Below are positions 41,685 through 54,687 of a stretch of DNA of 64,000 bases, piece by piece. The translations under genes were made by a program, and so were the position numbers. The notes below the pieces were generated by a model. It did not search any database. It saw nothing but the letters and a program-made list of their open reading frames with translations, and was not told the origin of the DNA. Source of the DNA: Roseivivax isoporae LMG 25204 (GTDB lineage: Bacteria; Pseudomonadota; Alphaproteobacteria; Rhodobacterales; Rhodobacteraceae); NCBI RefSeq assembly GCF_000521865.1, contig NZ_JAME01000002.1, forward strand, positions 1-64,000, read 5' to 3'. Numbering within the stretch: position 1 is the stretch's first letter; each line of letters starts with the position of its first letter.

Positions 41685-42257
41685 ATGGCCGAAAGACTGG
41701 CAGTCAGCGATCTGCGGTTGCGCAGGACCGTCGTGCTCGTGGGCATGATGGGCGCGGGAAAGACCGCCGTGGGACGCGCGGTGGCAACCGCGCTGTCGGT
41801 GCCGTTCCGGGATTCGGATGCCGAGATCGAGAACGCCGCGAACATGTCGATCGCAGAGATCTTCGCCCGTGACGGCGAGCCGTTCTTCCGCCGCAAGGAG
41901 GCGCAGGTGATCGCGCGGCTGCTCGCGGACACGCCGGCGATCCTGTCGACGGGCGGCGGCGCCTTCCTGCAGGAAGAGAACCGCCGCGCGATCTCGGGGA
42001 CCGGGGTATCGGTCTGGCTGAACGCGGACCTGTCGCTCCTCTGGGCGCGGGTGCGCCACAAGGACACGCGGCCGCTCCTGCGCACGCCCGACCCCTACGG
42101 CACCCTCGCGGCGCTCTACGAGGCGCGGGTGCCCGTCTACGCGCTGGCCGACATCGAGGTGCGGACCCTGCCGCGCATGACGATCGAGCAGACCGCGGGC
42201 AAGGTGATCGAGGCGCTGCGCGACCGGGGCGTCGTCACGCCGGAAGAAGGAGCCTGA
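41685..42257 (+). CDS. aroK: Shikimate kinase
   Basis: AroK phosphorylates shikimate at the 3-OH using ATP in aromatic amino acid synthesis. The 190 residues show Walker A GMMGAGKTAVGR, the shikimate-binding DSDAEIE and FRRKEAQV segments, GGGAFLQEENR, and the lid RPLLRTPDP. It is divergent from the small membrane protein and followed after 2 bp by aroB, a standard pair. Confidence 0.96.
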   Translation: MAERLAVSDLRLRRTVVLVGMMGAGKTAVGRAVATALSVPFRDSDAEIENAANMSIAEIFARDGEPFFRRKEAQVIARLLADTPAILSTGGGAFLQEENRRAISGTGVSVWLNADLSLLWARVRHKDTRPLLRTPDPYGTLAALYEARVPVYALADIEVRTLPRMTIEQTAGKVIEALRDRGVVTPEEGA

Positions 42258-42259
42258 AC

Positions 42260-43399
42260 ATGGACGCAGCTGCAGCCGCCGACACGGCCGAGGTGGTGCA
42301 CGTGCCGCTCGGGGGGCGCGCCTACGATGTGCGCATCGGGCGCGGACTGATCGCGCGGGCGGGCGCCGAGATCGCGCCGCTGCTCGCGCGCCCCCGTGTG
42401 GCGGTGGTGAGCGACACCCACGTGGCCGAGGCGCACCTGCCGGCCTTCCGCGCGGCGCTCGCTGCAGAAGGCATCGCCTGCGAGGCGCTGATCCTGCCGC
42501 CGGGCGAGGCGACGAAGTGCTGGGCAGAGCTGTCGCGGACCGTCGAATGGCTGCTCGAGCGGCAGGTCGAACGCCGCGACGTGGTGGTGGCCCTCGGCGG
42601 GGGCGTCATCGGCGACCTCGTGGGCTTCGCCGCGGCGATCCTCCGGCGTGGCGTGCGCTTCGTGCAGGTACCGACCTCGCTCCTCGCGCAGGTGGACAGC
42701 TCGGTGGGCGGCAAGACCGGCATCAACGCGCCGCAGGGCAAGAACCTCGTCGGCGCATTCCACCAGCCGTCGCTGGTGCTGGCCGATACCGCGGCGCTCG
42801 ACACCCTGCCCGGGCGCGACCTCCTGGCGGGCTACGGCGAGGTGGTGAAGTACGGGCTGCTCGGCGACGCCGACTTCTTCGCCTGGCTCGAGGCGAACGG
42901 CCCGGCGCTGGCACGCGGCGATGCCGCGGCCCGTGCCCGCGCGGTGCGCCGCTCGGTCGAGATGAAGGCGGAGATCGTCGTGCGTGACGAAACCGAGCAG
43001 GGGGACCGCGCGCTCCTGAACCTCGGGCACACGTTCTGCCACGCGCTCGAGGCGGCGACCGGCTATTCCGACCGTCTCCTGCACGGCGAGGGCGTCGCGG
43101 TCGGCTGCGCGCTGGCGTTCGAGCTGTCCGCGCGGCTCGGCCTCTGCGCCCAGGAGGAGCCGGGCCGCGTGCGCGCGCACCTGCGCGCCATGGGCATGAA
43201 GACCGATCTCGCGGACATTCCCGGCGACCTGCCCGACGCCGACGCGCTGCTTGCGCTCATGGCGCAGGACAAGAAGGTGGTGGACGGCACGCTGCGCTTT
43301 GTCCTCGCGCGCGGGATCGGCGCGGCCTTCGTGACCCCGGACGTGCCCGGCCCGACCGTGCATGCGCTCCTGACCGACGCCCTCGCCGCGCGCGGCTGA
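42260..43399 (+). CDS. aroB: 3-Dehydroquinate synthase
   Basis: AroB converts DAHP to 3-dehydroquinate using NAD and a divalent metal. The 379 residues are full length. Motifs include the NAD-binding ALGGGVIGDLVGFAAA, PTSLLAQVDSSVGGKTGIN, the metal-binding Glu in GYGEVVKYG, NLGHTFCHALE and LLHGEGVAVGC. It starts 2 bp after aroK and ends 3 bp before the facing BASS-type gene. Confidence 0.97.
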   Translation: MDAAAAADTAEVVHVPLGGRAYDVRIGRGLIARAGAEIAPLLARPRVAVVSDTHVAEAHLPAFRAALAAEGIACEALILPPGEATKCWAELSRTVEWLLERQVERRDVVVALGGGVIGDLVGFAAAILRRGVRFVQVPTSLLAQVDSSVGGKTGINAPQGKNLVGAFHQPSLVLADTAALDTLPGRDLLAGYGEVVKYGLLGDADFFAWLEANGPALARGDAAARARAVRRSVEMKAEIVVRDETEQGDRALLNLGHTFCHALEAATGYSDRLLHGEGVAVGCALAFELSARLGLCAQEEPGRVRAHLRAMGMKTDLADIPGDLPDADALLALMAQDKKVVDGTLRFVLARGIGAAFVTPDVPGPTVHALLTDALAARG

Positions 43400-43402
43400 G
43401 GC

Positions 43403-44329
43403 TCAGGCGGCGCGCGCCGTCGTGAGCCGCGGCAGCATCAGGGGCGTCAGGTACATGGGGATCTGGTAGCAGCCGACGAAGACCATGAGCGGCGCCGCGA
43501 CCTCGGACGGCACCGCGGCGAGGAACAGGGCGAGGTTGCGGTTCGCGGCGACGATGGCCACGGCCTGCGCCTCGGGTCTCGGCAGGGTCCGGCGGGCGGC
43601 GTGCCAGCCGCCGAGCGTCTGCGCGAGGTGCAGAGCGAAGGCGAGCGCCAGCGTCACGGCCAGAACGAGCGGGGTGCCCGCCGCCGCGGGCGCCACCGCC
43701 GACATGAGGCCAACGACCACGAGCGCCATGCCGATCGCCATCAGCCCGTCAAGCGCGGGCCGTGCGGCAGGCCGCGTCACCGCCGGGACCGCCGCGCGCA
43801 GGCCCGCGGCCACGAGCGCCGCGAGCCCCACGAGCAGGAGGAGCCGCAGCGCGCCCGCGAGCACCGCGAAGGGATCGGGAAAGACCGGCAGCAGCGCGAA
43901 GACCGGCGCCGCGGTGAACGGCAGGAGTGCCGTGCCGAGGGTCAGGTGGCGCAGCGTCGCGCCTGCATCCGCGCCGGTCATCACCGCGAGCCCCGGCGCC
44001 CCGGTGATGGGGGCGGCGGCAAGGGCCAGCAGCATGCCCGTCACCACCGGCTGGCCCAGCACGCCCGCGGTCCAGAACGCGGCCCCCGCCGCGAGCGGCA
44101 GCGCAAGCTGCAGGACGAGCGTCGCGGCAAGCGCGGGCCCGAACGCGCCGCGCCGGGGCAGCGCCGCCCGCGGTCCCTCGCGCAGTGCCGCGACGCAGAG
44201 CATGGCGGCAAGCGTCGGCACGAGGGCGGGCGCGAGCCACGCGGCGAGGTCCGGGAGCGCCACCCCCGTCACGAGCCCGCCGATCAGCAGCCACCGCCCG
44301 TGGCGCGCGCAGGCGGCGAGGAGCCTCAC
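43403..44329 (-). CDS. BASS-family transporter (bile acid:Na+ symporter-like)
   Basis: This 308-residue integral membrane protein has about nine or ten hydrophobic segments. The composition and the GAPGLAVMTG and IVAANRNLALFLAAVPSE stretches match the bile acid:sodium symporter (BASS)-like family, in which the latter lies in a crossover helix region. It is last in the operon dctP-dctQ-dctM-regulator-BASS, with a 4-bp overlap with the regulator gene. The substrate is unknown; context suggests a carboxylate linked to the TRAP substrate. Confidence 0.75.
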   Translation of the reverse strand: MRLLAACARHGRWLLIGGLVTGVALPDLAAWLAPALVPTLAAMLCVAALREGPRAALPRRGAFGPALAATLVLQLALPLAAGAAFWTAGVLGQPVVTGMLLALAAAPITGAPGLAVMTGADAGATLRHLTLGTALLPFTAAPVFALLPVFPDPFAVLAGALRLLLLVGLAALVAAGLRAAVPAVTRPAARPALDGLMAIGMALVVVGLMSAVAPAAAGTPLVLAVTLALAFALHLAQTLGGWHAARRTLPRPEAQAVAIVAANRNLALFLAAVPSEVAAPLMVFVGCYQIPMYLTPLMLPRLTTARAA

Positions 44330-44856
44330 AGCGTTGTCGCCGCACGCGCGGCATGGTCGTAGCTGCCCGAGATCGCCCGCAGGAGCGCGGCGAGGCGCGA
44401 CATCTCCTCCGGCGCGAAGCCGCTCTCGCGGGCGAGTTCCACCAGCAGGCCCGCACGCACCTCGGCGTAGCGGGTGCAGAGGGCTGCGCCCGCGGCGGTG
44501 ATCTCGACCGACTTCTCCTTGCCCTTGCGGGCGGTCGCCACGAGCCCGCGCTCGTCGAGCTTGCGGACCGCGTAGCTGACGAGATGCGCGTCCTCCACGT
44601 GCAGGACGAGCCGGATGTCGCCCAGCGTCTTGGCCCGGTCTCGGTGGTTCACGAGGTGCAGGATCAGCACCTCGAGCGGTGCCATGCCCGGGGCGCCGGC
44701 GGCATCCATGCAGCGCACGATCCAGCGCTGGAAGGCGTGGTTCGCCATGGTCAGCGCGTATTCGACCTCGGACAGCTCGGGCAGGCCCGAGGCGGCGAGG
44801 TGGGCCGAGCTGACGACGGGCCCGATGGCCGATGGTCTGCGCTCGTCGGAGGTCAT
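44326..44856 (-). CDS. Winged-helix (MarR-like) regulator
   Basis: This 176-residue protein has the winged-helix pattern of MarR-type regulators: ALTMANHAFQRWIVRCM helix, LEVLILHLVNHRDRAKTLGDIRLVLHVEDAHLVSYAVRKLDERGLV and a wing with ARKGKEKSVEITAAG. It overlaps dctM and the BASS gene by 4 bp each, so it is translationally coupled. It is probably the local regulator of the TRAP/oxoprolinase region; the palindrome at 47864-47880 is a candidate target. Confidence 0.82.
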   Translation of the reverse strand: MTSDERRPSAIGPVVSSAHLAASGLPELSEVEYALTMANHAFQRWIVRCMDAAGAPGMAPLEVLILHLVNHRDRAKTLGDIRLVLHVEDAHLVSYAVRKLDERGLVATARKGKEKSVEITAAGAALCTRYAEVRAGLLVELARESGFAPEEMSRLAALLRAISGSYDHAARAATTL

Positions 44857-46157
44857 CGCGACAGCATCGTGCCCGGCAGCCAGAGCGCGATCTGCGGAAA
44901 GACCGACAGGATCGCCACGGCGAGCACCAGCAGCAGGAAGAAGGGCAGCGCGTAGCGGGCCACCGCGAAGATGTCGCGCCCGGTGATGGTCTGGATCACG
45001 AAGAGGTTGAAGCCCACGGGCGGCGTGATCTGGCTCATCTCGACCACCAGCACGAGGAAGATGCCGAACCAGATCGGGTCGATGCCCGCGGCCGTCACCA
45101 TCGGCAGGATGATCGACACGGTCAGCACCACGATCGAGATCCCGTCGAGGAACATGCCCATGACGATGAAGAACACCGTCAGCATGGCGAGCAGCGCGTA
45201 GGGCGAGAGCCCCATCTCGCCGATCAGCCGGGCGAGGTCGCGCGGGATGCCGGTATAGCCCATGGCGACGGTCAGGAACGACGCGCCGGCGAGGATGAAG
45301 GCGATCATGCAGGTGGTGATCGTGGCCGAGCGCAGCGCCTCGAAGAAGCCCGGGAGGGACAGCGCGCCGGTCGCGGCCGCGAGGACGAGCGCCCCCGCGA
45401 CGCCGATCACGGCGGCTTCTGTCGGGCTCGCGATGCCGAGATAGATCGACCCGATCACCGCCACGATGAGCCCGATCACCGGCAGGAGCCGCGCCGCGGC
45501 GGCCATGGTCTCGCGCCGGTCGACGGGCGGCTCGGCGGCGGGCATCCGGTCGCGGTTCATCAGCGACCAGAGCATGATGTAGCCGCCGAAGAGCGCCGCG
45601 AGCATGATCCCAGGCACGACCCCCGCGAGGAAGAGCCGCGCGATCGACTGCTCGGTGGCCGCGCCGTAGACGATCAGGATGATCGAGGGCGGGATGAGGA
45701 AGCCGAAGGTGCCGGACCCCGCCAGCGTGCCGATGGCCATGCGGTCGTCGTAGCCGCGTGCCTTGAGTTCCGGCAGCGACATCCGCCCGATCGTGGCGGT
45801 GGTGGCGGCCGAGGATCCCGACACCGCTGCGAAGAGCGCGCAGCCCAGCACGTTCACGTGCAGGAGCCGCCCGGGCAGCCGCGCGGTGAACGGCGCGAGG
45901 CCCGAGAACATGTCCGAGGACAGGCGCGAGCGCACGAGGATCTCGCCCATCCAGATGAACATGGGCAGCGCCGTCAGGTCCCAGACGGTGAGCCCGCCCC
46001 AGACCTTGGTGGCGAAGACAAGCTCGGGCGGGGCGGGGGCCGCGGCCAGCATGGCGACGAGCCCGACCGCGATCAGGGCGAAGCCGACCCAGAGGCCGAG
46101 CGCCAGCGCGCCGAAGAGCACGAAGACGAGAAGGGGCGCGAGCGTCGCGATCTCCAT
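44853..46157 (-). CDS. dctM: TRAP transporter large permease (DctM)
   Basis: This inner-membrane subunit has 434 residues and twelve or more spans of the DctM family, the Na+-coupled translocator. Typical features are SGSSAATTATIGRMSLPELKARGYD, the FGFLIPPSIILIVYG loop and MGMFLDGISIVVLTVSIILP. ATG 46157 overlaps the dctQ stop by one base. The next gene, a winged-helix regulator, overlaps by 4 bp. Confidence 0.95.
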   Translation of the reverse strand: MEIATLAPLLVFVLFGALALGLWVGFALIAVGLVAMLAAAPAPPELVFATKVWGGLTVWDLTALPMFIWMGEILVRSRLSSDMFSGLAPFTARLPGRLLHVNVLGCALFAAVSGSSAATTATIGRMSLPELKARGYDDRMAIGTLAGSGTFGFLIPPSIILIVYGAATEQSIARLFLAGVVPGIMLAALFGGYIMLWSLMNRDRMPAAEPPVDRRETMAAAARLLPVIGLIVAVIGSIYLGIASPTEAAVIGVAGALVLAAATGALSLPGFFEALRSATITTCMIAFILAGASFLTVAMGYTGIPRDLARLIGEMGLSPYALLAMLTVFFIVMGMFLDGISIVVLTVSIILPMVTAAGIDPIWFGIFLVLVVEMSQITPPVGFNLFVIQTITGRDIFAVARYALPFFLLLVLAVAILSVFPQIALWLPGTMLSR

Positions 46158-46711
46158 CACTCGCGCTCCCCGCCGGTCTCGATCTCGGAGGTGGCATAGG
46201 CCGGGCGCCCGCCGCGCAGAAGCGTCGCCATCGCGTCGAGGAGCGCCACGCAGAGAAGCGCGAGGCCGAGCGTCATCACCGCCTGCGGGATGACGAGGGG
46301 GATGGGGATGGTGCCGTAACTCACCGACCCGAACCGCAGGCTGTCGAGCGCCTGCAGGGCGCTCGACCAGGTGGCGAAGGCGCCGAGCGCCGCGCCGCCG
46401 AGGCAGACCAGCGCGGCAAGCCAGCGCGCCGGCGTCTCGGGCAGGGCGCCTGTCAGGAGCTTGACCCGGACATGCCCGCCCGCCTGCAGCGTGCCCGCAA
46501 GGCCGAGGAACACCGCGCCCGCAAAGAGGAAGGCGCCGAACTCGGCCAGCGAGGGCACCGTCACGCCGGGGGGCGGCAGGGCCAGCGCGCGCGCCGCCCG
46601 GTCGGCCAGCCGGCCGAGGATCTGCACGAGCACCAGCACCGCGATCAGCGCGAGGGTGAGCGCGGCCAGCCACAGGGCCGCGTCGTAGGTTCGGTCGAGA
46701 AACCGGCGCAT
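46157..46711 (-). CDS. dctQ: TRAP transporter small permease (DctQ)
   Basis: This 184-residue DctQ-type subunit has four predicted membrane spans (about 12-32, 55-75, 92-112, 140-165) and a conserved GHVRVKLLTG segment after the second span. It pairs with DctM. It starts 64 bp after dctP, across a GC hairpin, and its TGA overlaps the dctM start. Confidence 0.92.
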   Translation of the reverse strand: MRRFLDRTYDAALWLAALTLALIAVLVLVQILGRLADRAARALALPPPGVTVPSLAEFGAFLFAGAVFLGLAGTLQAGGHVRVKLLTGALPETPARWLAALVCLGGAALGAFATWSSALQALDSLRFGSVSYGTIPIPLVIPQAVMTLGLALLCVALLDAMATLLRGGRPAYATSEIETGGERE

Positions 46712-46740
46712 CCGTATCCTCCGCGACGGAAAATGGGCGT

Positions 46741-46768
46741 CGGGCGGGACCGCGGCCGGCCCCGCCCG
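46741..46768 (-). terminator. Hairpin between dctP and dctQ
   Basis: CGGGCGGG (46741-46748) and CCCGCCCG (46761-46768) form a perfect 8-bp GC stem with a 12-base loop, with no T-run. Such intergenic hairpins commonly raise binding-protein levels above permease levels by partial termination or 3'-end protection. Confidence 0.45.
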
Positions 46769-46775
46769 CGGGCGG

Positions 46776-47765
46776 TCACTCGGCGGAGCGGTAGGCGTCG
46801 ATCACGCCCTGTCCCGCATCGCCGGCCTCCTCGAGCCATTCCTGCGTCATGGTCTCGCCGATCTCGGACATCTCCTGCGACAGCGTCTCGGAGGGCTGCG
46901 CGACGGTCATGCCGTTTTCCTCGAGCGTGGCGATCTGGCTCTCGGTCTCGGCCTCGGACATCTCCCAGCCGCGGGTCTCGGCGGCTTCGGCCGCCTCGAG
47001 CAGCGCGGTGCGCTGGTCCTCGGGCAGCGCGTCGAACATGCCGGTGTTCACGATCACCATGTTCTTGGGCAGCCAGGCCTGGGTGTCGGTGTAGTACGAG
47101 GTGAAGTCCCAGGCCTGGCTCGACACGCCGGTCGAGGGCGAGGTGATCATCGCGTCGACGCGGCCGGTGGCGAAGGCCGTGGGGATGTCGCCGGTCTCGA
47201 TCTGCGTGGGCACCGCGCCCATCAGCTGCGCCAGCCGCTCGGTCGCGGCGTTGTAGGCGCGGAACGACGCGCCCTCGAGGTCGGCGCTGCTTTCCACCGG
47301 CTCCTGGGTGTAGAGGCTCTGGCCCGGCCAGGGCACCGCGAAGAGCAGCGTCAGGCCCTGCGCCGCGAGCTTCTCCTCGACGATCGGGCGCGAGGCGTCC
47401 CAGAGGCCGCGGGCCTCCTCGTAGCTCGACGCGAGGAAGGGGATCGAATCGATGGCGAAGATCGGGTCCTCGTTGGCGAGCCGCGACATCAGGGTCTCGC
47501 CGATGGGCGCGAGGCCGCGGCGCACGGAATCCTTGATCTCGGGGTGTGCAAAGAGCGAGCCTGCGGAATGCACCGTGATCTCGATGTCGCCCTCGGTGGC
47601 CGCCGACACGTCCTCGGCGAACTGCATGATGTTCTGGGTGTGGAAGACGCTGTCGCCGTAGGGCGTGGGCATGTCCCATTCGGCCGCGGCGGCCGGCAGG
47701 GCGGCGAGCGCGGCAAGGGCCGTTCCGGCAAGCAGGCGGTGGAGGTTGATGGTCATCGCGGTCAT
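46776..47765 (-). CDS. dctP: TRAP substrate-binding protein (DctP)
   Basis: This periplasmic solute receptor has about 329 residues. The signal peptide is about 1-28 (PAAAA before EWDMP). DctP-family features are FAEDVSAATEGDIEITVHSAGSLF, ANEDPIFAIDSIPFLASSYEEA and the Arg-containing ASFRAYNAATERLAQLMGAVPT motif, whose Arg usually binds a carboxylate. ATG 47765 follows AGGA; 47756 is an alternative. The gene diverges from a fused oxoprolinase/hydantoinase, suggesting a pyroglutamate-like or other cyclic amide acid as substrate. Confidence 0.92.
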   Translation of the reverse strand: MTAMTINLHRLLAGTALAALAALPAAAAEWDMPTPYGDSVFHTQNIMQFAEDVSAATEGDIEITVHSAGSLFAHPEIKDSVRRGLAPIGETLMSRLANEDPIFAIDSIPFLASSYEEARGLWDASRPIVEEKLAAQGLTLLFAVPWPGQSLYTQEPVESSADLEGASFRAYNAATERLAQLMGAVPTQIETGDIPTAFATGRVDAMITSPSTGVSSQAWDFTSYYTDTQAWLPKNMVIVNTGMFDALPEDQRTALLEAAEAAETRGWEMSEAETESQIATLEENGMTVAQPSETLSQEMSEIGETMTQEWLEEAGDAGQGVIDAYRSAE

Positions 47766-47863
47766 CCCTGTTGTCCTGTCGGTTTCGGGCGGTTCTCTGC
47801 GCCGTTCGGCGCGTCCGGACCCGAAGCCCGTTTCGGGGTCCGATGACGGAAGCTTGACCAGAC

Positions 47864-47892
47864 GTCGACAATTTGTCAACGTTTTGTCATCG
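47864..47892. promoter_or_regulatory. Palindrome and TTTGTCA repeats between dctP and oxoprolinase
   Basis: GTCGACAATTTGTCAAC (47864-47880) is a dyad centred on T, with one mismatched pair. TTTGTCA recurs 11 bp further on (47872-47878 and 47883-47889), one helical turn apart. It lies about 100 bp before dctP and 35 bp before the oxoprolinase ATG. It is a candidate operator for the MarR-like regulator of the operon, acting on both directions. Confidence 0.45.
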
Positions 47893-47914
47893 AATGATCA
47901 GCGAGGGACGCGGC

Positions 47915-51549
<3,635 letters not shown>

Positions 51550-51553
<4 letters not shown>

Positions 51554-52269
51554 GGGGCGAGCGCGTCGCGGCCGTCGGCGCGCAGGATGCACGCCGTCGC
51601 CACGTGGCCCTGCCAGTGCCAGAGCCGCGCGTGGATCGCCGCCCGCCCGCTGTCGCGGGCGAGGCGGGGGCCGAGGTCGAGGCGGAGCCGCTCGGCGTCA
51701 CAGGGCGTCGCGCGCACCTCGTCGAAGCCCACGAACCGGCCGAGCCGCGGGTGGAGCGCCTTGTAGAGCGCCTCCTTCGCCGAGAAGACCGCGGTGAAGG
51801 CCGCCTCGCCCAGGACCTCTGCCGCGCGGGCATGCTCGCCCGCGTCCATCACCTGCGCGACGAGCGGGGCGGCCTCGTCCGCGGCCACCGGGCGTTCGAT
51901 GTCGATGCCGATGGCCGAGAACGCGGCGGCGCGGCCGGCCGCGCAGATCACCCGCGAGTCGGTGTGGGACAGGCTGCCCAGGCAGCCCTCCGGCCAGACC
52001 GGACGGCGATCGGCGCCGAAACGGGGCCACGGATCGGCCATGTCCTGCCCGGCGCTCAGTCCGAGCGCCGCCAGCGCGCGGGACGCGGCAGCCCGGCCCG
52101 CGCGGAACTCGCCCTGCCGCTTCGGCACGGCGCGCGCGAGGGCAGGCGGCAGCGCGACGCCCAGCCTGTCCTGCGCGCTGCCGTCGAGCGGCAGCCAGGC
52201 GGACGCGATGCCCAGGGCGGAAAGGTCCGCCGGCAGCGCGTCGTGGTCCTGTCGTTCCGGTCCGTCCAT
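51550..52269 (-). CDS. 4'-Phosphopantetheinyl transferase (EntD/Sfp type)
   Basis: This 239-residue protein transfers phosphopantetheine from CoA to carrier-protein serines. Sfp/EntD motifs are visible: [24 protein letters not shown] (metal-binding Asp/Glu) and [13 protein letters not shown]. The acidic, Ala/Arg-rich N-terminus resembles EntD-type enzymes. No NRPS or PKS gene is in the window, so its target lies elsewhere. Its stop shares the CTAG tetranucleotide with the stop of the facing oxoprolinase gene. Confidence 0.9.
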
Positions 52270-52332
52270 GGCATGCCCCGTGAGCTTGCCCGGTCATAGC
52301 GCACGCGCGGGGGCGGCGATACGGGCCTCGCG

Positions 52333-53223
52333 TCAGGACCCGCCCGGCAGCGCCTCGAGATAGGCCGCGACGGCCTCGCGGTCGGCGGCCGGCAGCTGCG
52401 CGAAGTTCTCGATGACCGCGACCATGTGGCCGCCGGCGCTGTCGTAATCGGGGGTGAAGCCCGTCTCGAGGTAATAGGCGATGTCCGTGGCGCTCCAGTC
52501 CAGGTCGGCGGGCTGCAGCGACGGGATGCGGCCCTCGCCCGCGGGGTTCGGCGCACCGCCGAGCCAGTCCGACCGGTCGAGCGCCCCGAGCGCGTTCCGC
52601 GGCGTGTGGCATTCGCCGCAATGGGCGAGCGCCTCGACGAGGTAGCGCCCGCGTTCGAGCGTCGCGTCCGGCACGTCCGTCATCACCCATGCGTCGGTCA
52701 GGTAGAGCGCCTTCCACGCTCCGATCCCCCGGCGGATGTTGAAGGGAAAGCCCACCTCGTGCGGCGCGCTTGGCGTCGCGTCGGCCGGCAGCGTCTGGAG
52801 GTACGCCCAGAGATCCGTGACATCCGCATCCGCCATGCGCGCGTAGGCGGCGTAGGGAAAGGCCGGGTAGTAATGCGCGCCGTCCGGCGAAACCCCGCCC
52901 GTCACCGCAGAGGCGAACTCGGCGAGCGTCCAGTCGCCGATGCCCGCGTCGGGATCGGGCGAGATGTTGGGCGCAACGAAGGTGCCGAACTCGGAGGGAA
53001 AGCGCTGTCCGCCGGCAAGGACGCGCTTGGCCTCGCCCTCGGCCTCGGGCGCGTGGTGACACGAGGCGCAGCCCGCCGCGACGAACACGGCTTCGCCGGC
53101 CTCGGCATCGCCATCGAGCGCCGCGAAGCGGTCTGCGGCGACGGGGGCCGCGCGCGTCAGCCAGAGCCCCGCCGCGATGGCGGCGAGGGCAAGGCTCGCG
53201 AGGGCGAGAAGGGGCCTGCGCAT
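52333..53223 (-). CDS. Diheme cytochrome c
   Basis: This 296-residue periplasmic or membrane-anchored cytochrome has an N-terminal hydrophobic helix (about 5-22) and two CxxCH haem sites, Cys52-His56 (CASCH) and Cys202-His206 (CGECH). The pattern GQRFPSEFGTFVAPNISPDPDAGIGDW and WVMTDVPD resembles the cytochrome subunits of alcohol or nicotinate-type dehydrogenases. No dehydrogenase partner is adjacent. It is 12 bp downstream of the cytochrome c' gene on the same strand. Confidence 0.88.
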   Translation of the reverse strand: MRRPLLALASLALAAIAAGLWLTRAAPVAADRFAALDGDAEAGEAVFVAAGCASCHHAPEAEGEAKRVLAGGQRFPSEFGTFVAPNISPDPDAGIGDWTLAEFASAVTGGVSPDGAHYYPAFPYAAYARMADADVTDLWAYLQTLPADATPSAPHEVGFPFNIRRGIGAWKALYLTDAWVMTDVPDATLERGRYLVEALAHCGECHTPRNALGALDRSDWLGGAPNPAGEGRIPSLQPADLDWSATDIAYYLETGFTPDYDSAGGHMVAVIENFAQLPAADREAVAAYLEALPGGS

Positions 53224-53235
53224 CGCTCGGCCCGG

Positions 53236-53691
53236 TCAGTTGTCCGAGGCGCGGTACTCGTCGTGGCAGGCCTTGCAGGCGTTGCCCACCTGTCCGAGCG
53301 CGGGGCCGAGCGCTTCCTGGCCGGTCGCCGCGACCTCCTGCAGGTTCGTTGCCGCGTCGCCGAGCGCGTTCCACTTCGACACCACGTCGTCGAGATCCTC
53401 CCAGATCGCGGGCAGGGCGCGGGTGCCCTCGATCGCGGCATTGTCCGACCCCTCGGGGAAGAGCGGGGCGGGGTTCACCATCGACACGCCGACGATGCTG
53501 TCGGCCGCGGCCTGCGCGGCGTCCGCGTCATAATCCGTCTCGCCCTTGGCCATATCGCCGATGATCCCGAGATTGATGGAGAGGATGTTGAACATCCCCT
53601 GCCGCGCCTTCAGCGGGGCCTCGAAATCCTGCGCGAGGGCAGGCGTGGCGAGCAGGCCGAAAGCGGCCAGCGTGGCTGCGGTTCTGATCAT
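53236..53691 (-). CDS. Cytochrome c' family protein
   Basis: This 151-residue periplasmic protein has a signal peptide (about 1-20, PALA before QDF), four-helix-bundle character and a C-terminal haem site CKACH at 139-143 followed by DEYR, the cytochrome c' arrangement. Family members bind NO or CO or act as electron carriers. It is paired with the diheme cytochrome gene downstream. Confidence 0.9.
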   Translation of the reverse strand: MIRTAATLAAFGLLATPALAQDFEAPLKARQGMFNILSINLGIIGDMAKGETDYDADAAQAAADSIVGVSMVNPAPLFPEGSDNAAIEGTRALPAIWEDLDDVVSKWNALGDAATNLQEVAATGQEALGPALGQVGNACKACHDEYRASDN

Positions 53692-53814
53692 CGTTGGCTC
53701 CCTGTTGCCATGGTGCGGCGTTTTCGCCGCGCCCCAGAGCTTAGGCCGCGGATCCGCCCGTGCAATCTGCGCGTGCAGCGTCGGGCGGGGGATAACGCGG
53801 TTGTGTCCGCTCGT

Positions 53815-54687
53815 TCAGCCGCGCGTGCGGCCCTCGAACCGCGGCAGCATGGCCGAGAAATCGCGCCCCGCGCCGTCCTCCTCCTCGACGAATTGGGCGT
53901 AGAGCGCGGTGGCCGCTGCGCCCATGGGCGTGTCGGCGCCGGCCTGCTCGGCGGCCTGCATGGCGAGGCGCAGGTCCTTCAGCATGAGCTCGGCGGCAAA
54001 GCCCGGCCGGTAGCCGGTGTCGGCGGGCGAGGTCGGTCCGACGCCCGGGGCCGGGCAGTAGGTGTTCATCGACCAGGACGATCCCGACGAGGTCGAGACC
54101 ACGTCGAACATCGCCTGCCGGTCGAGCCCCAGCCGGTCGGCGAGCGCGAAGGCCTCGCAGGTCACGATCATCGTGGCACCGAGGATCATGTTGTTGCAGA
54201 TCTTGGCGGCCTGCCCGTTGCCCGAGGGCCCGCAATGCACCGCCTTGCGGCCCATCACGTCGAAGAGCGGGCGAGCGGTCTCGAAGCCTTTCGCGTCGCC
54301 GCCCACCATGAAGGTCAGCGTGCCTGCCTGTGCCCCGCCGACGCCACCCGACACCGGCGCGTCGAGCGCCGAGAGCCCCGCCGCCCGCGCCTGCTCCGCC
54401 ACCGCGCGCGCGCTCTCCACGTCGACGGTCGAGCAGTCGAGGAAGACCGCGCCCGGCTGCATCGCCGGCACGATCTCGTCCGCGACGGCGCGCAGGATGT
54501 TCCCGTTGGGCAGCATGGTCAGCACGACCTCCGCGCCCCGGACGGCCTCTGCCGCGCCGGCGGCCATGGTCACGCCCGGCACCACCACGTCCGCTCGGTC
54601 GTAGCCGGTCACGTCATGGCCGGCGGTGACGAGGTTCGCGGCCATGGGCGCACCCATGTTGCCGAGGCCGATGAAGGCGATCTTCAT
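53815..54687 (-). CDS. mmsB: 3-Hydroxyisobutyrate dehydrogenase
   Basis: MmsB oxidises 3-hydroxyisobutyrate to methylmalonate semialdehyde with NAD in valine degradation. The 290 residues show the dinucleotide-binding IGLGNMGAPMAANL, DAPVSGGVGGAQAGTLTFMVGG (substrate motif) and the catalytic Lys in GNGQAAKICNNMILG. Its start overlaps the hydrolase gene by 4 bp. Confidence 0.94.
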   Translation of the reverse strand: MKIAFIGLGNMGAPMAANLVTAGHDVTGYDRADVVVPGVTMAAGAAEAVRGAEVVLTMLPNGNILRAVADEIVPAMQPGAVFLDCSTVDVESARAVAEQARAAGLSALDAPVSGGVGGAQAGTLTFMVGGDAKGFETARPLFDVMGRKAVHCGPSGNGQAAKICNNMILGATMIVTCEAFALADRLGLDRQAMFDVVSTSSGSSWSMNTYCPAPGVGPTSPADTGYRPGFAAELMLKDLRLAMQAAEQAGADTPMGAAATALYAQFVEEEDGAGRDFSAMLPRFEGRTRG